Origin: CANMXU01 sp052030545
GTDB taxonomy: Bacteria; Pseudomonadota; Gammaproteobacteria; Enterobacterales; Alteromonadaceae
Length of the DNA: 64,000 bases
Direction: 5' to 3'
Assembly (NCBI RefSeq): GCF_052030545.1
Contig: NZ_JBPDIH010000009.1
Span: 62,001-126,000, forward strand
Shown here piece after piece: positions 1-8,244 of the stretch (positions within the stretch are counted from its first letter, which is position 1; every line of letters begins with the position of its first letter). Made by a program: the position numbers and the translations under genes. The notes below the pieces were generated by a model, which saw only the letters and a list, made by a program, of their open reading frames with translations, was not told where the DNA came from and did not search any database.

Positions 1-1808
1 CAGAGTATCAAACCATTTTAGACAAAGAAGCGTTTGAGCAATTGTTAACACAGCTTAAAGAGGCAGAGTATTTTGCTTTTGATACGGAAACAACCAGCTT
101 AGATTATAAAAAAGCTGAGCTTGTTGGTTTATCTTTTTGCGCTGAAGCCGGCAAAGCCAGTTATTTACCTGTCGCTCATGATTATGTTGGCGCGCCAGAG
201 CAGCTTGACCGAGACTGGGTATTAACACAATTAAAGCCGATCCTTGAAAGTAAAAGCCAACATAAAGTAGGACAAAACCTTAAATATGACGCCAATGTGT
301 TAGCCAACTATGATATTAAATTACAAGGTATTGCGTTTGATACTATGCTGGAGTCGTATTGTTTTAATAGTGTTGCGACGCGACATAATATGGACGCTTT
401 GGCTGAAAAGTACTTAGATTATAAAACGGTACATTTTGAAGAAATCGCGGGCAAGGGCGCGAAACAATTAACCTTTGATCAAATTGAATTGGACAAGGCG
501 AGCCATTATGCGGCAGAAGACGCTGATATCACCTTGCGCCTGCACCAAGCGATTTATCCGCAACTGGCTAAATTGTCAGGTCAATTATCGGTATTTAACG
601 ACATTGAGATGCCATTATTGTCGGTGCTTGCCCGCATGGAACAACATGGGGTTTTAATTGACAGCGACTTACTTGGCCAACAAAGCCAGTACATCGGCAC
701 ACGTTTGTCTGAGTTAGAAATTGAAGCGCACAATATTGCCGGTCAAAGCTTTAATTTGTCGTCACCTAAACAGCTGCAAAAAATACTCTTTGAAGATCTT
801 AAAATTCCGGTCATCAAAAAAACACCTAAAGGTGCTCCTTCTACCGCAGAAGAAGTATTGCAAGAGCTAGCGTTAGATTATCCACTGCCAAAAATCATTC
901 TGGAAAATCGTGGCTTAAGTAAACTTAAGTCGACCTATACAGATAAATTGCCGCTAATGGTTAATGCCGACTCAGGGCGTGTACATACCTCTTATCATCA
1001 AGCCGTAACGGCGACTGGGCGATTATCATCAACGGATCCAAACTTACAGAATATCCCGATTCGCAGTGAAGAAGGGCGGAAAATTCGTGAAGCCTTTATT
1101 GCACCGCCTGAGCATAAAATAGTTGCCATTGATTATTCACAAATTGAACTACGCATTATGGCGCACCTGTCTGATGATGTTGGCCTAGTTAGCGCGTTTT
1201 CTGAAAATCGTGATATTCACCAAGCAACAGCAAGTGAAATTTTCTCGGTGTCGTTAGACGACGTGACCAGTGATCAACGTCGCAGTGCAAAAGCGATTAA
1301 CTTCGGTTTGATTTATGGTATGTCAGCGTTTGGTTTAGCAAAACAATTAGGCATTGGCCGAGCCCAAGCGCAAGATTACATGAATAAGTATTTTGAACGT
1401 TATCCTGGCGTGCTTACTTACATGGAAGAAACGCGAGAAAAAGCTACCGAGCAAGGTTATGTCGAAACACTCTTTGGTCGTCGCTTATACTTACCTGATA
1501 TCAAAGCTAAAAACCAAATGCGTAAAAAAGGCGCCGAGCGCGCTGCGATTAATGCACCTATGCAAGGCACTGCCGCAGACATCATCAAAAAAGCGATGTT
1601 GGCAGTGGATCAATGGTTAGTCGAAGAAAATGACCCGCGTATCAAAATGACCATGCAAGTGCACGATGAACTTATTTTTGAAATTCATCAAGACATTGCC
1701 GAACAAACTACGGCCAAGTTAGTTGAGATCATGAATAATGCCGTTGAGCTTAAAGTGCCATTAATTGCTGAAGCGGGTATTGGTGATAACTGGGAGCAGG
1801 CACATTAG
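1..1808 (+). CDS. polA: DNA polymerase I, 3' part (5' end outside window)
   Basis: The reading frame is already open at base 3 and runs to the TAA ending at 1808, so the gene starts upstream and the N-terminal 5'-3' exonuclease domain is not in view. What is visible is the Klenow part. The 3'-5' exonuclease domain has intact acidic motifs (FDTETTSLD, NLKYDANVL, YAAEDADIT), which implies proofreading activity. The polymerase domain follows, with motif A (DYSQIELRIMAHLS), the O-helix motif B (RRSAKAINFGLIYG) and motif C (QVHDELIFE). The enzyme fills gaps in repair and removes Okazaki primers. The TTG at 42 is an internal leucine, not a start. A Rho-independent terminator follows about 55 bases after the stop. 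Confidence 0.98.
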   Translation, partial: EYQTILDKEAFEQLLTQLKEAEYFAFDTETTSLDYKKAELVGLSFCAEAGKASYLPVAHDYVGAPEQLDRDWVLTQLKPILESKSQHKVGQNLKYDANVLANYDIKLQGIAFDTMLESYCFNSVATRHNMDALAEKYLDYKTVHFEEIAGKGAKQLTFDQIELDKASHYAAEDADITLRLHQAIYPQLAKLSGQLSVFNDIEMPLLSVLARMEQHGVLIDSDLLGQQSQYIGTRLSELEIEAHNIAGQSFNLSSPKQLQKILFEDLKIPVIKKTPKGAPSTAEEVLQELALDYPLPKIILENRGLSKLKSTYTDKLPLMVNADSGRVHTSYHQAVTATGRLSSTDPNLQNIPIRSEEGRKIREAFIAPPEHKIVAIDYSQIELRIMAHLSDDVGLVSAFSENRDIHQATASEIFSVSLDDVTSDQRRSAKAINFGLIYGMSAFGLAKQLGIGRAQAQDYMNKYFERYPGVLTYMEETREKATEQGYVETLFGRRLYLPDIKAKNQMRKKGAERAAINAPMQGTAADIIKKAMLAVDQWLVEENDPRIKMTMQVHDELIFEIHQDIAEQTTAKLVEIMNNAVELKVPLIAEAGIGDNWEQAH

Positions 1809-1864
1809 TTTGGTCTGACCTCATAATTGAAATTTTAATTCATAAATTTGATTAAAATTATACG

Positions 1865-1891
1865 AAAAGGCTCTTTTTTGAGCCTTTTTTT
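1865..1891 (+). terminator. Rho-independent terminator of polA
   Basis: A 9-bp perfect stem (AAAAGGCTC at 1865-1873, GAGCCTTTT at 1880-1888) with a six-T loop runs into further T residues. It is the expected 3' end of the polA transcript and separates it from the small RNA candidate downstream. Confidence 0.85.
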
Positions 1892-1953
1892 ATGAATATT
1901 TCAAATGATGTAATTTTAAAACGCATAAAACGTAATTTAATTACAAAAAGAGC

Positions 1954-1983
1954 TTTACTTTCTTAGAGTGGTTGCTCTATAAT
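1954..1983 (+). promoter_or_regulatory. Sigma-70 type promoter of the polA-downstream small RNA
   Basis: A perfect TATAAT at 1978-1983 lies 18 bases after TTTACT at 1954-1959 (four of six matches to TTGACA). No open reading frame follows, but a strong terminator does, about 90 bases on. This is a standalone transcription unit by sequence logic; the start would be near 1990. Confidence 0.55.
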
Positions 1984-1989
1984 GAACTT

Positions 1990-2080
1990 GTTCCTAACGC
2001 GAACACTTGTTGTAATAATTTGTATATTCTAGCTCTCCTCATAGCTAATAGGCCGGTGATAATGTCATCGGCTTTTTTTT
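1990..2080 (+). ncRNA. Candidate small RNA downstream of polA
   Basis: This roughly 90-nt unit lies between a good promoter and an intrinsic terminator and has no plausible coding frame. It folds by eye into three hairpins: TGTTC/GAACA near the 5' end; TAGCT (2030-2034) with AGCTA (2043-2047) presenting the loop CTCCTCAT; and the terminator GCCGGTGA (2052-2059) with TCATCGGC (2065-2072), one G-U pair, followed by eight T residues. The CUCCUC loop could pair with Shine-Dalgarno sequences. The position right after polA is where spf (Spot 42) sits in enterics and vibrios, but I see no match to the conserved Spot 42 sequence. It is either a very diverged relative or an unrelated RNA at the same locus. 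Confidence 0.5.
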
Positions 2081-2213
2081 GTCTGAATTTTGTCTTCATG
2101 GAATTTTAGAACATTTGATTGAGTGGTTGACTCGAAGCCGAGTAAACAGGGGAAGTTGAATGGTTAGCCAGATTAGTGCGATAGCTAATCAATAAATGGC
2201 CGAGAGAAACGCA

Positions 2214-2247
2214 CAAAAAAGCACTAATACTTAAAAGAATTAGTGCT
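2214..2247 (-). terminator. Rho-independent terminator of the OmpA-like gene
   Basis: GCACTAAT (2221-2228) pairs with ATTAGTGC (2239-2246). On the minus strand the stem is followed by a run of six or more T residues (A-run at 2214-2219 on the plus strand). It lies about 40 bases past the stop of the OmpA-family gene. Confidence 0.75.
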
Positions 2248-2288
2248 TTGTTAGTTTATAAAAGAATTGAAGTAGCGTTAAGTATGAG

Positions 2289-3386
2289 TTAGCGTTTAAC
2301 GGCTACTTTTTCTTTAACAACAACTTTTGCTTCAATTCTGCGGTTTTGGGCATGGGCTGCAGCAGTATTACTTTGATCAAGTAACTGCTCTTCACCTAAA
2401 CCTTGCGCGGTTAAGCGATTACTCGCAATGCCAAACTCTTCAATTAAAATTGCCACAATAGCATCAGCACGTTTTTGTGATAACGACTTGTTGTACGCTG
2501 CACTACCTTGCGCAGACGTATGGCCTTTAATAATGAGATCTGTATGTGGGTATTGTTTTAAGAAATCAGCAGCTACTTTAATATCGTCAAAGTATTGTGG
2601 TTTAACTTCTGACTTATTGTTGTCAAAGTTAACTTGTAGGCTCATTTCTAAGTTCTTTTCGGTGAAAACAGTACAGCCATTTGCGTCAACTTTGTCAGAC
2701 ATTGGTGTATTGCGACAGTTATCTTTGCTGTCAATTATACCGTCTTTGTCACTATCTTTGACAACCGGTGCTGCGGCTACTGCAACTGGCGCAGCGGCTT
2801 TAGCTGGTTGAACAGGTTTTGCAGCAACAGGGGCTTTTTTTGCACTATCACCAAAGAAGTAAACAAAACCAAGTTGAGTGGTAAAATCGTCATAATGATC
2901 ATCAAATTGCTTATGCCATTTACCTTCTAAGTAAACGGCTGATTTTTCGTTAAGGTAATAACGGTAACCGGCACCTAAGTTACTCGATAATTTTGCATCA
3001 ACAATGTCTAAACGATTAGCACCGGCTAACAAGTAGAAATTTTCTTTGTTTGGAAAATACAGCATATCTAACGCTGTACTTGAACCTGACGGGCCGCTAT
3101 ATGCCGATAAATCAGCAACTAAGTTCATATGTGAGTAGGCAATACGAAATTCTGTTGTTTCAGAAAAACGGTAGCCTAATTCTGCACCAACGCCTGAAGC
3201 GTGATCTAAGTCAGATGCTGGGTCAGCGGTAAATTGACGATCATCGTCAATTTTTATGTGTAGAGCATGCAAACCGCCGTAGGTTTTACCGACAAGATCT
3301 GCCGCTACTGGTTGTTCACCAGCAAAGGTTGATACAGACAATAATGCACTGCTCACAGCGATTGAGAGTTTTGTTAAAGTACGCAT
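2289..3386 (-). CDS. OmpA-family outer membrane porin with C-terminal peptidoglycan-binding domain
   Basis: The protein has a signal peptide (MRTLTKLSIAVSSALLSVSTFAG), an N-terminal region of about 160 residues with alternating aromatic strands typical of an 8-stranded OmpA barrel, and an Ala/Pro-rich hinge. A calcium-type thrombospondin repeat follows (DSDKDGIIDSKDNC), then the OmpA C-terminal domain with the peptidoglycan-binding signature region (IIKGHTSAQGSAAYNKSLSQ, then QNRRIEAKV). It anchors the outer membrane to the cell wall. I place the start at the second ATG (3386) and not at 3401: this start begins a clean signal peptide and has GGA about ten bases upstream, while the first ATG has no ribosome site. 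Own promoter and own terminator; monocistronic. Confidence 0.9.
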   Translation of the reverse strand: MRTLTKLSIAVSSALLSVSTFAGEQPVAADLVGKTYGGLHALHIKIDDDRQFTADPASDLDHASGVGAELGYRFSETTEFRIAYSHMNLVADLSAYSGPSGSSTALDMLYFPNKENFYLLAGANRLDIVDAKLSSNLGAGYRYYLNEKSAVYLEGKWHKQFDDHYDDFTTQLGFVYFFGDSAKKAPVAAKPVQPAKAAAPVAVAAAPVVKDSDKDGIIDSKDNCRNTPMSDKVDANGCTVFTEKNLEMSLQVNFDNNKSEVKPQYFDDIKVAADFLKQYPHTDLIIKGHTSAQGSAAYNKSLSQKRADAIVAILIEEFGIASNRLTAQGLGEEQLLDQSNTAAAHAQNRRIEAKVVVKEKVAVKR

Positions 3387-3661
3387 AGTGTTATGTTCCA
3401 TGTTTTTAGCTAAATTAAATAGGTTTTATTGTTTTAAAAAGGAAAAAGTAGCATGCTAATTATAGAGGCAAATATCCAAATTCACTGGAATAATTTCTTA
3501 GCAATCAGCGCGTTAATTGCGCTTATAAAATTGTGCAAGTTAAGCAAAAAACAAGCCTAAATATAGTTGTATGAATTATAAGGCTTTTTTAAATACTGAT
3601 ATTTTTTCCAAGCAAAACTGTAAAAATAACAGACACATTTTGAGACAAAAAAGGACAAAAG

Positions 3662-5212
3662 TTGAAGTATATACCAACAAAAAACGGACGATTAAGTGGC
3701 TTTCTACTGGCGCTATTACTTTGCTCTTTCAATAGCTTTGCAGTTGAGCCTAGGTTCGTCGAAAATGAAGTTGATCATTGCCAAAATGTCGCTCAACAAC
3801 CTTATGGCAACTTAGCGGAGTTTTTAGCGCCTTATCAACAAAAAATGCAAAGCCATACTGGCGTGTATATTCTTGAGCAAGGTGCTGAGGCGATGATCTC
3901 GCGTGCTTGGTTAAGTGACCGCGCCAACAAAACCATCGATGTGCAATATTTTATTTTTTCTACCGATAATATTGGCTTAATTGCGGTCGACTATTTAATA
4001 CGTGCGGCAGAGCGTGGCGTGAAAGTTAGAGTGCTGGTTGACGATATTATGATAGAAGCTCGTGGCGACGAGTTACTGTTGCTTGCTCAGCATGAAAACG
4101 TAGAGATCAAAATATATAATCCGCTGGCAAATGTTGGTAAAAATATTATTGAAAAGCTCTATCACTTAACGACCAAATTTCACCAATTTAATCAGCGCAT
4201 GCATAACAAAACGTTCACTGTTGATGGCCAAGTTACCATTACCGGTGGTCGAAATGTCGCGGATGAGTACTATGGCTATGATCATCAGTATAACTTTCGT
4301 GATCGCGACGTATTATTAATTGGCGGCGAAACGGCTAGCGTTCAGCAATCTTTTCAACAGTTTTGGCAACATGCGTTGAGTGTGCCAGTGCAAAAATTGT
4401 TAGAGCAAAATGAAAACGCGACTAAGCCCGACTTTTCCGCGCTACATCAATATGCCTGTAACCCGAGTAATTTCCTACCCGTAATTCGCGATAAAATTAA
4501 TAATTTAGCGCAAGAGTTTTCAATGATTGAACGAAGTGGTGATTTGCACTGGCTAGACAATGTGCAATATATTTCAGACCAACCCGGTAAAAACAACAAA
4601 GGGCAGTTTCTCGCAGGTGGCGGGATTTCCACCGATGCAATTATCGAGCTAGCCAAAAAAGCCAAACATTCCATTACAGTGCAAACCCCTTATTTAGTGA
4701 CCACAGATTTTGCGCGCGCTATTTTAAAAGACCTCGTTGAGCGCGGTGTTGAGGTGAAAATTCTTACCAATAGTCTCGCTTCGAACGACAATTTAGAAGC
4801 CTTTAGTGGTTATCAGCGTGATCGCAAAGCGCTTTTAAAAACCGGCGTGAAACTTTATGAATTTAAGCCTGACGCAAAAATTCGTCAAAAGGTAATGTCA
4901 GAAGAATTACAGCAAACCCTTGCTCACGTGCCTATTTTTGGTTTGCATGCCAAAACGATGGTCATTGATGATGAAACGACCGTTATCGGTACCTATAATT
5001 TTGATCCGCGCAGCGCAAACTTAAATACTGAAAGCATAACCGTATTGCCTTCAAAAGCGATATCACTAAAAGTGAAACAAGGTATGCTAGAAGAAATGCA
5101 GCCAGAAAATGCGTGGCAAGTAACCGAAGATTGGAACCCTGATCATACGGTTGGCGTGATGAAGCGCTTTAAAGTAAAACTGCGCCGTATTGTGCCCAAA
5201 AATATTCTCTAG
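3662..5212 (+). CDS. Secreted phospholipase D-like / cardiolipin synthase-like protein
   Basis: It carries two HKD catalytic motifs: H181-x-K183-x4-D188 (HNKTFTVD, followed by GGRN) and H429-x-K431-x4-D436 (HAKTMVID, followed by GTYNFDPRS). Both are intact, so the enzyme should be active on phosphodiesters, probably phospholipids. The spacing and the ending resemble the ClsC/YmdC-type branch of the superfamily. An N-terminal signal sequence (hydrophobic residues 12-27, then SFAVEP) sends it to the periplasm or the outer face. The start is TTG at 3662, chosen because AAGGAC lies just upstream at good spacing. Neighbours on both sides are unrelated, so I cannot name the substrate. Confidence 0.85.
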   Translation: MKYIPTKNGRLSGFLLALLLCSFNSFAVEPRFVENEVDHCQNVAQQPYGNLAEFLAPYQQKMQSHTGVYILEQGAEAMISRAWLSDRANKTIDVQYFIFSTDNIGLIAVDYLIRAAERGVKVRVLVDDIMIEARGDELLLLAQHENVEIKIYNPLANVGKNIIEKLYHLTTKFHQFNQRMHNKTFTVDGQVTITGGRNVADEYYGYDHQYNFRDRDVLLIGGETASVQQSFQQFWQHALSVPVQKLLEQNENATKPDFSALHQYACNPSNFLPVIRDKINNLAQEFSMIERSGDLHWLDNVQYISDQPGKNNKGQFLAGGGISTDAIIELAKKAKHSITVQTPYLVTTDFARAILKDLVERGVEVKILTNSLASNDNLEAFSGYQRDRKALLKTGVKLYEFKPDAKIRQKVMSEELQQTLAHVPIFGLHAKTMVIDDETTVIGTYNFDPRSANLNTESITVLPSKAISLKVKQGMLEEMQPENAWQVTEDWNPDHTVGVMKRFKVKLRRIVPKNIL

Positions 5213-5279
5213 ACGTTTATTTCACATTATTTTTAAATCTTTTAACCCCTTTTTAGTCTCCGACACGTTTTATCTATAA

Positions 5280-5319
5280 GCAAACATTGAATTGGCAATG
5301 TTTGCGGTGTGATCACACC
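5280..5319. promoter_or_regulatory. Two adjacent perfect palindromes upstream of the TonB-sigma operon
   Basis: GCAAACATTG (5280-5289) and CAATGTTTGC (5296-5305) form a perfect 10-bp inverted repeat with a 6-base spacer. It is immediately followed by the 14-bp palindrome GGTGTGATCACACC (5306-5319). There is no T-run, so neither looks like an intrinsic terminator. They lie about 160 bases before the first TonB gene and may be operators or a cruciform site. Confidence 0.4.
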
Positions 5320-5476
5320 AAAATACAATTTCAATATAAGGCAATAATTAGCGCTTGTGGTTTGCTTAATCACAGATAGTGCTTGTTATTTCTATAGGTC
5401 CTGTTGCTTGGCTTTTGTGGTTAGCAACGACTTAACTTATTGAAGTTTGAATTTTAATAATAAGTGAGGACACAAG

Positions 5477-6082
5477 ATGAAAACAAGAATTTCGATAATT
5501 ACCCTAGCGGCACTAATTACCTTGGCATTATTTTCGCTAATGGCATTTTTAGTGAAATTTGACCAAGTAGCGCCAATTGAAGTTAAGCCAGATGTTGTTG
5601 TTGATGTTATTGGTCGACAAGAAGAGAGCCAACATACCGAGATAGTGCGTACGTTAAAACTACCGCCAAAACTTGAGCCGCCACAAAGAGCGATTCCTGA
5701 GTCGATTGAACCTACAGATAATACTGTGGCGTACCAATATAAACCTGCGTCGCTAACACTTGATAATTCAACTGGGTTAAGCAATATGTTGAAAAATCAT
5801 AATCAAGAAGCGCGTCCTATAGTGCGAATAAATCCGAGATATCCCGCCGATGCAGCTCGAAATGGTATCGAAGGTTGGGTAATATTAGCGTTTGATATTA
5901 ATGCACTTGGCGAAGTTGTTAATATTAATATTGTTGATGCTAAGCCCAAACGCATTTTTGATAAAGCGGCGAGAAGGGCGCTAAGCCAATGGAAATATCA
6001 GGCTAAATCGGTTGCCGGTAAAATGGTGGCACAGCAAAATTTATCAGTACAGCTCGACTTTACTATCGATCAATCAATCTAG
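5477..6082 (+). CDS. TonB-family energy transducer (first of the pair)
   Basis: The protein is 201 residues. It has one N-terminal transmembrane anchor (about residues 7-25, ISIITLAALITLALFSLMAFLV), a periplasmic linker with a short Pro-rich stretch (LPPKLEPPQ), and a C-terminal TonB domain of about 90 residues. That domain begins RPIVRINPRYPADAARNGIEGWV and carries the typical KAARRALSQWKY segment. TonB-type proteins pass proton-motive energy from ExbB/ExbD to outer membrane receptors; no exbBD is visible here. It is the first gene of a three-gene set with an ECF sigma factor and a second TonB-like protein (14-base gap, then an overlap). GAGG lies upstream of the ATG. Confidence 0.85.
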   Translation: MKTRISIITLAALITLALFSLMAFLVKFDQVAPIEVKPDVVVDVIGRQEESQHTEIVRTLKLPPKLEPPQRAIPESIEPTDNTVAYQYKPASLTLDNSTGLSNMLKNHNQEARPIVRINPRYPADAARNGIEGWVILAFDINALGEVVNINIVDAKPKRIFDKAARRALSQWKYQAKSVAGKMVAQQNLSVQLDFTIDQSI

Positions 6083-6096
6083 CTAGGGAAAAGCAT

Positions 6097-6660
6097 TTGA
6101 AGTTACCATCAATGATCAAAGGTTGGTTTAATCCGCAGCTTGAACCAGAAACCGTATTTGCTAAATATTGTGCGACCGGTAAAGCGCAATATTTAAAGAT
6201 GCTTGTTCAACAGTTTAATCATCCTTTGTATCATTATTTAGTTACCCAATCTGACGTTGCCACGGCACAAGATGCACTGCAACAAACCTGGTTGAAGGTG
6301 ATAGAAAATCGTCACAAACAGGCAAGTCATAAGCAAGTTAAAAGTTGGTTATTTACTATTGCCAGAAATACGTTAATTGATGAACTACGCAGACAAAGAC
6401 GCTGGCAAACAATTGAACTTGATACTGAGCACTTAGTCACTAACTCGCTTGAACATGTATTGGCAGAGTCTGATCAATTGCAGCTTTTTAATGATACCTT
6501 AGCTCAGTTGCCTTTTTACCAGCGCGAGGCATTTGTATTTCAGCAAGAAGGGTTTTCTGTTGCTGAAATTTGTCAACTGACACAAGCTAATTTTGAAACG
6601 GTGAAAAGCCGACTGCGCTATGCACGCAATACGTTTAAAACGGTATTTGGCGAACAATGA
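6097..6660 (+). CDS. ECF-type RNA polymerase sigma factor
   Basis: The 187-residue protein has sigma region 2 (DALQQTWLKVIENR, then VKSWLFTIARNTLIDELRRQRR) and region 4 (LAQLPFYQREAFVFQQEGFSVAEICQ, then FETVKSRLRYAR). Length and domain order match extracytoplasmic-function sigma factors. The start is TTG at 6097 with AGGGA eight bases upstream. It sits between two TonB-like genes and overlaps the second (ATGA), so the three are probably co-transcribed and the third translated by coupling. Which promoters it serves cannot be read from this window. Confidence 0.88.
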   Translation: MKLPSMIKGWFNPQLEPETVFAKYCATGKAQYLKMLVQQFNHPLYHYLVTQSDVATAQDALQQTWLKVIENRHKQASHKQVKSWLFTIARNTLIDELRRQRRWQTIELDTEHLVTNSLEHVLAESDQLQLFNDTLAQLPFYQREAFVFQQEGFSVAEICQLTQANFETVKSRLRYARNTFKTVFGEQ

Positions 6661-7382
6661 TGACCACAGATAATTTTGATAAAAACATTAAGCAGTTGTA
6701 TCAGCAACGTAAAGCTCAGCTGCATGCACCCGATATTAAGCTTGCAGATTCTTATTCGACTAAAAAAGATCATTCATGGTCGAGTCGAATAGCAATATTA
6801 ATGATAGGCGGTGTTGCCTCTTTTGGCATTATGGCCTTGGTGAGTCATTTTGCAACTTTACCAGACGCAACAAAAAAGCCGACAACTGAAGTGCATCAGC
6901 CTATTGAAATTGCTGAAGTGGTTATTGCCAAGCCAACAGAAGACGCTATTGTTGTGGTGCCTAAACTGCCACCTACGCCACCACCACCAACTTCACCGCC
7001 AAGCCAACAAAGCTTATCAAATGGCGCTGAGCAAATTAATGTTAGTGCCGAGCATTTTACTTTTAACCTTGATGAAGCACATGTTGTGGTTTTGCCTGAT
7101 ATCAAACAAGTGAACATGGCGCCTAAATTAATACATAAGGTTGCCCCGATTTATCCGGTGAATGCGATTAAAAACAGACGCTTTGGCAGTATTAAACTGA
7201 GCTACAAAATAGATGATTTAGGTAAAGTAGACAATATCGCTGTGGTCGAGAGTAAGGTTAATAAGCAATTAGAAAAGGCCGCAATTAAAGCGTTAGCGCA
7301 ATGGCAATATCAGGAGAGTGTTTCATCATCAGAAGTACATCACGTGGTTTTTGATTTTCAATTGCCTAAGGTAAAAGGTTAA
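6657..7382 (+). CDS. TonB-domain protein with cytosolic N-terminal segment, possible anti-sigma/TonB hybrid
   Basis: The 241-residue protein has about 45 N-terminal residues predicted cytosolic (DNFDKNIKQLYQQRKAQLHAP), one transmembrane helix (about 46-65), a Pro-rich periplasmic stretch (LPPTPPPPTSPP), and a C-terminal TonB domain (KLIHKVAPIYPVNAIKNRRF through KAAIKALAQWQY). Its ATG overlaps the sigma-factor stop. Genes that overlap the end of an ECF sigma gene and encode a single-pass membrane protein are usually anti-sigma factors. The cytosolic segment is therefore a candidate sigma-binding region fused to a TonB domain. The TonB assignment is clear; the anti-sigma role is inference from position and topology. 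Confidence 0.8.
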   Translation: MMTTDNFDKNIKQLYQQRKAQLHAPDIKLADSYSTKKDHSWSSRIAILMIGGVASFGIMALVSHFATLPDATKKPTTEVHQPIEIAEVVIAKPTEDAIVVVPKLPPTPPPPTSPPSQQSLSNGAEQINVSAEHFTFNLDEAHVVVLPDIKQVNMAPKLIHKVAPIYPVNAIKNRRFGSIKLSYKIDDLGKVDNIAVVESKVNKQLEKAAIKALAQWQYQESVSSSEVHHVVFDFQLPKVKG

Positions 7383-7414
7383 ACTACATACCTACTATTA
7401 GGATAGGAAATTAA

Positions 7415-7720
7415 ATGCAAATCAGTGGTTTTACTTTGCTTGAGTCAGGCAGTATCAATATTGCGTTTTCAAGTGGGTGGTTTTTAGAACAAACACCAGA
7501 ATTGGCTAAACTTGTATGGGATAAATTGCCCACCAGCCGTGTGGTCGAAAGTGTTAATGGCGCAGATCGCGAGTATTTTCGCTTTGAGTGGCAAGCGCAA
7601 ATGTTTATTTTGCAGTTTGAATCTTATGGACAGTCTTCTTGGATAGAAAGTGAGTGTGGGCTAGGGCAAACATTAATGAAAGACTTACTGCTTACACTTG
7701 ATGATAAATCGTTACTTTAA
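7415..7720 (+). CDS. Small conserved protein of unknown function, possibly DUF3630 family
   Basis: This is a 101-residue soluble protein without signal peptide or membrane segment. It is rich in aromatic residues (FSSGWFLEQTPELAKLVWDKLP, REYFRFEWQAQMFILQFESYGQSSWIE). Size and sequence character recall the short gammaproteobacterial proteins grouped as DUF3630, but I hold that only as a memory-based suggestion. AGGA precedes the ATG at 7415 at suitable spacing. It lies 32 bases after the TonB-sigma operon on the same strand and could be its last gene, though no functional link is evident. Confidence 0.65.
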   Translation: MQISGFTLLESGSINIAFSSGWFLEQTPELAKLVWDKLPTSRVVESVNGADREYFRFEWQAQMFILQFESYGQSSWIESECGLGQTLMKDLLLTLDDKSLL

Positions 7721-7769
7721 GTTTTACTTATCATTTCTATTATTACTGGTTTTGTGATTAGGGGAGGTT

Positions 7770-8240
7770 ATGGAAAAAATACTCATTAGTAGCTGCTTTT
7801 TAGGCGCACGAGTACGCTATAACGCCGAGCTAAAGCCATTATTGCACCCGCTTATCGACAAGTGGCAAAAAGAAGGGCGCTTTGTCGCTATTTGCCCTGA
7901 AGTGAGCGGTGGTTTGCCAACGCCGCGTGCTCCGGCAGAAATGCAGCCACAAAGCCAATTAATTTTCACCAACAAAGGTGAAGATGTAACTGCTTATTTT
8001 AATCAAGGCGCACAATTAGCCTTGGACCTTTGTCGTCAGCATCATATTCGTTTTGCGCTGTTAAAAGAAAGTAGCCCGTCGTGTGGAAGTGGTAAAATTT
8101 ATGATGGTAGCTTTAGCCAAAAAAAAATTGCGGGTCAGGGCGTCACGAGTGCTTTGTTACTTAAACATGGTATTGAAGTTTTTTCTGAGGAAACTATAGA
8201 AGAGTTATCTCGGCAGTTATCTAAACAGGCACTCGATTAA
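7770..8240 (+). CDS. DUF523 (YbbK-type) conserved protein
   Basis: The 156-residue cytosolic protein has the family's conserved cysteines and signature segments: LISSCFLGARVRY at the N-terminus, CPEVSGGLPTPRAPAEM around residue 48, LLKESSPSCGSGKIYDG around residue 93, then GVTSALLLKHGIEVFSEE. These match the DUF523 family, whose biochemical role is not established; the invariant cysteines suggest metal or redox chemistry. GGGGAGG immediately upstream gives a strong ribosome site. The gene converges with the minus-strand cyclase, with only four bases between the stops. Confidence 0.9.
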   Translation: MEKILISSCFLGARVRYNAELKPLLHPLIDKWQKEGRFVAICPEVSGGLPTPRAPAEMQPQSQLIFTNKGEDVTAYFNQGAQLALDLCRQHHIRFALLKESSPSCGSGKIYDGSFSQKKIAGQGVTSALLLKHGIEVFSEETIEELSRQLSKQALD

Positions 8241-8244
8241 ATCA

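Noticed and set aside
1990..2080. Annotating the polA-downstream RNA as Spot 42 (spf)
   Set aside because: The locus fits but none of the conserved Spot 42 sequence blocks is present; only a neutral small-RNA call is supported.
2428..2811. 127-residue plus-strand frame inside the OmpA-like gene
   Set aside because: It is antisense to a clear porin gene, and its composition reflects the Ala/Pro hinge read backwards.
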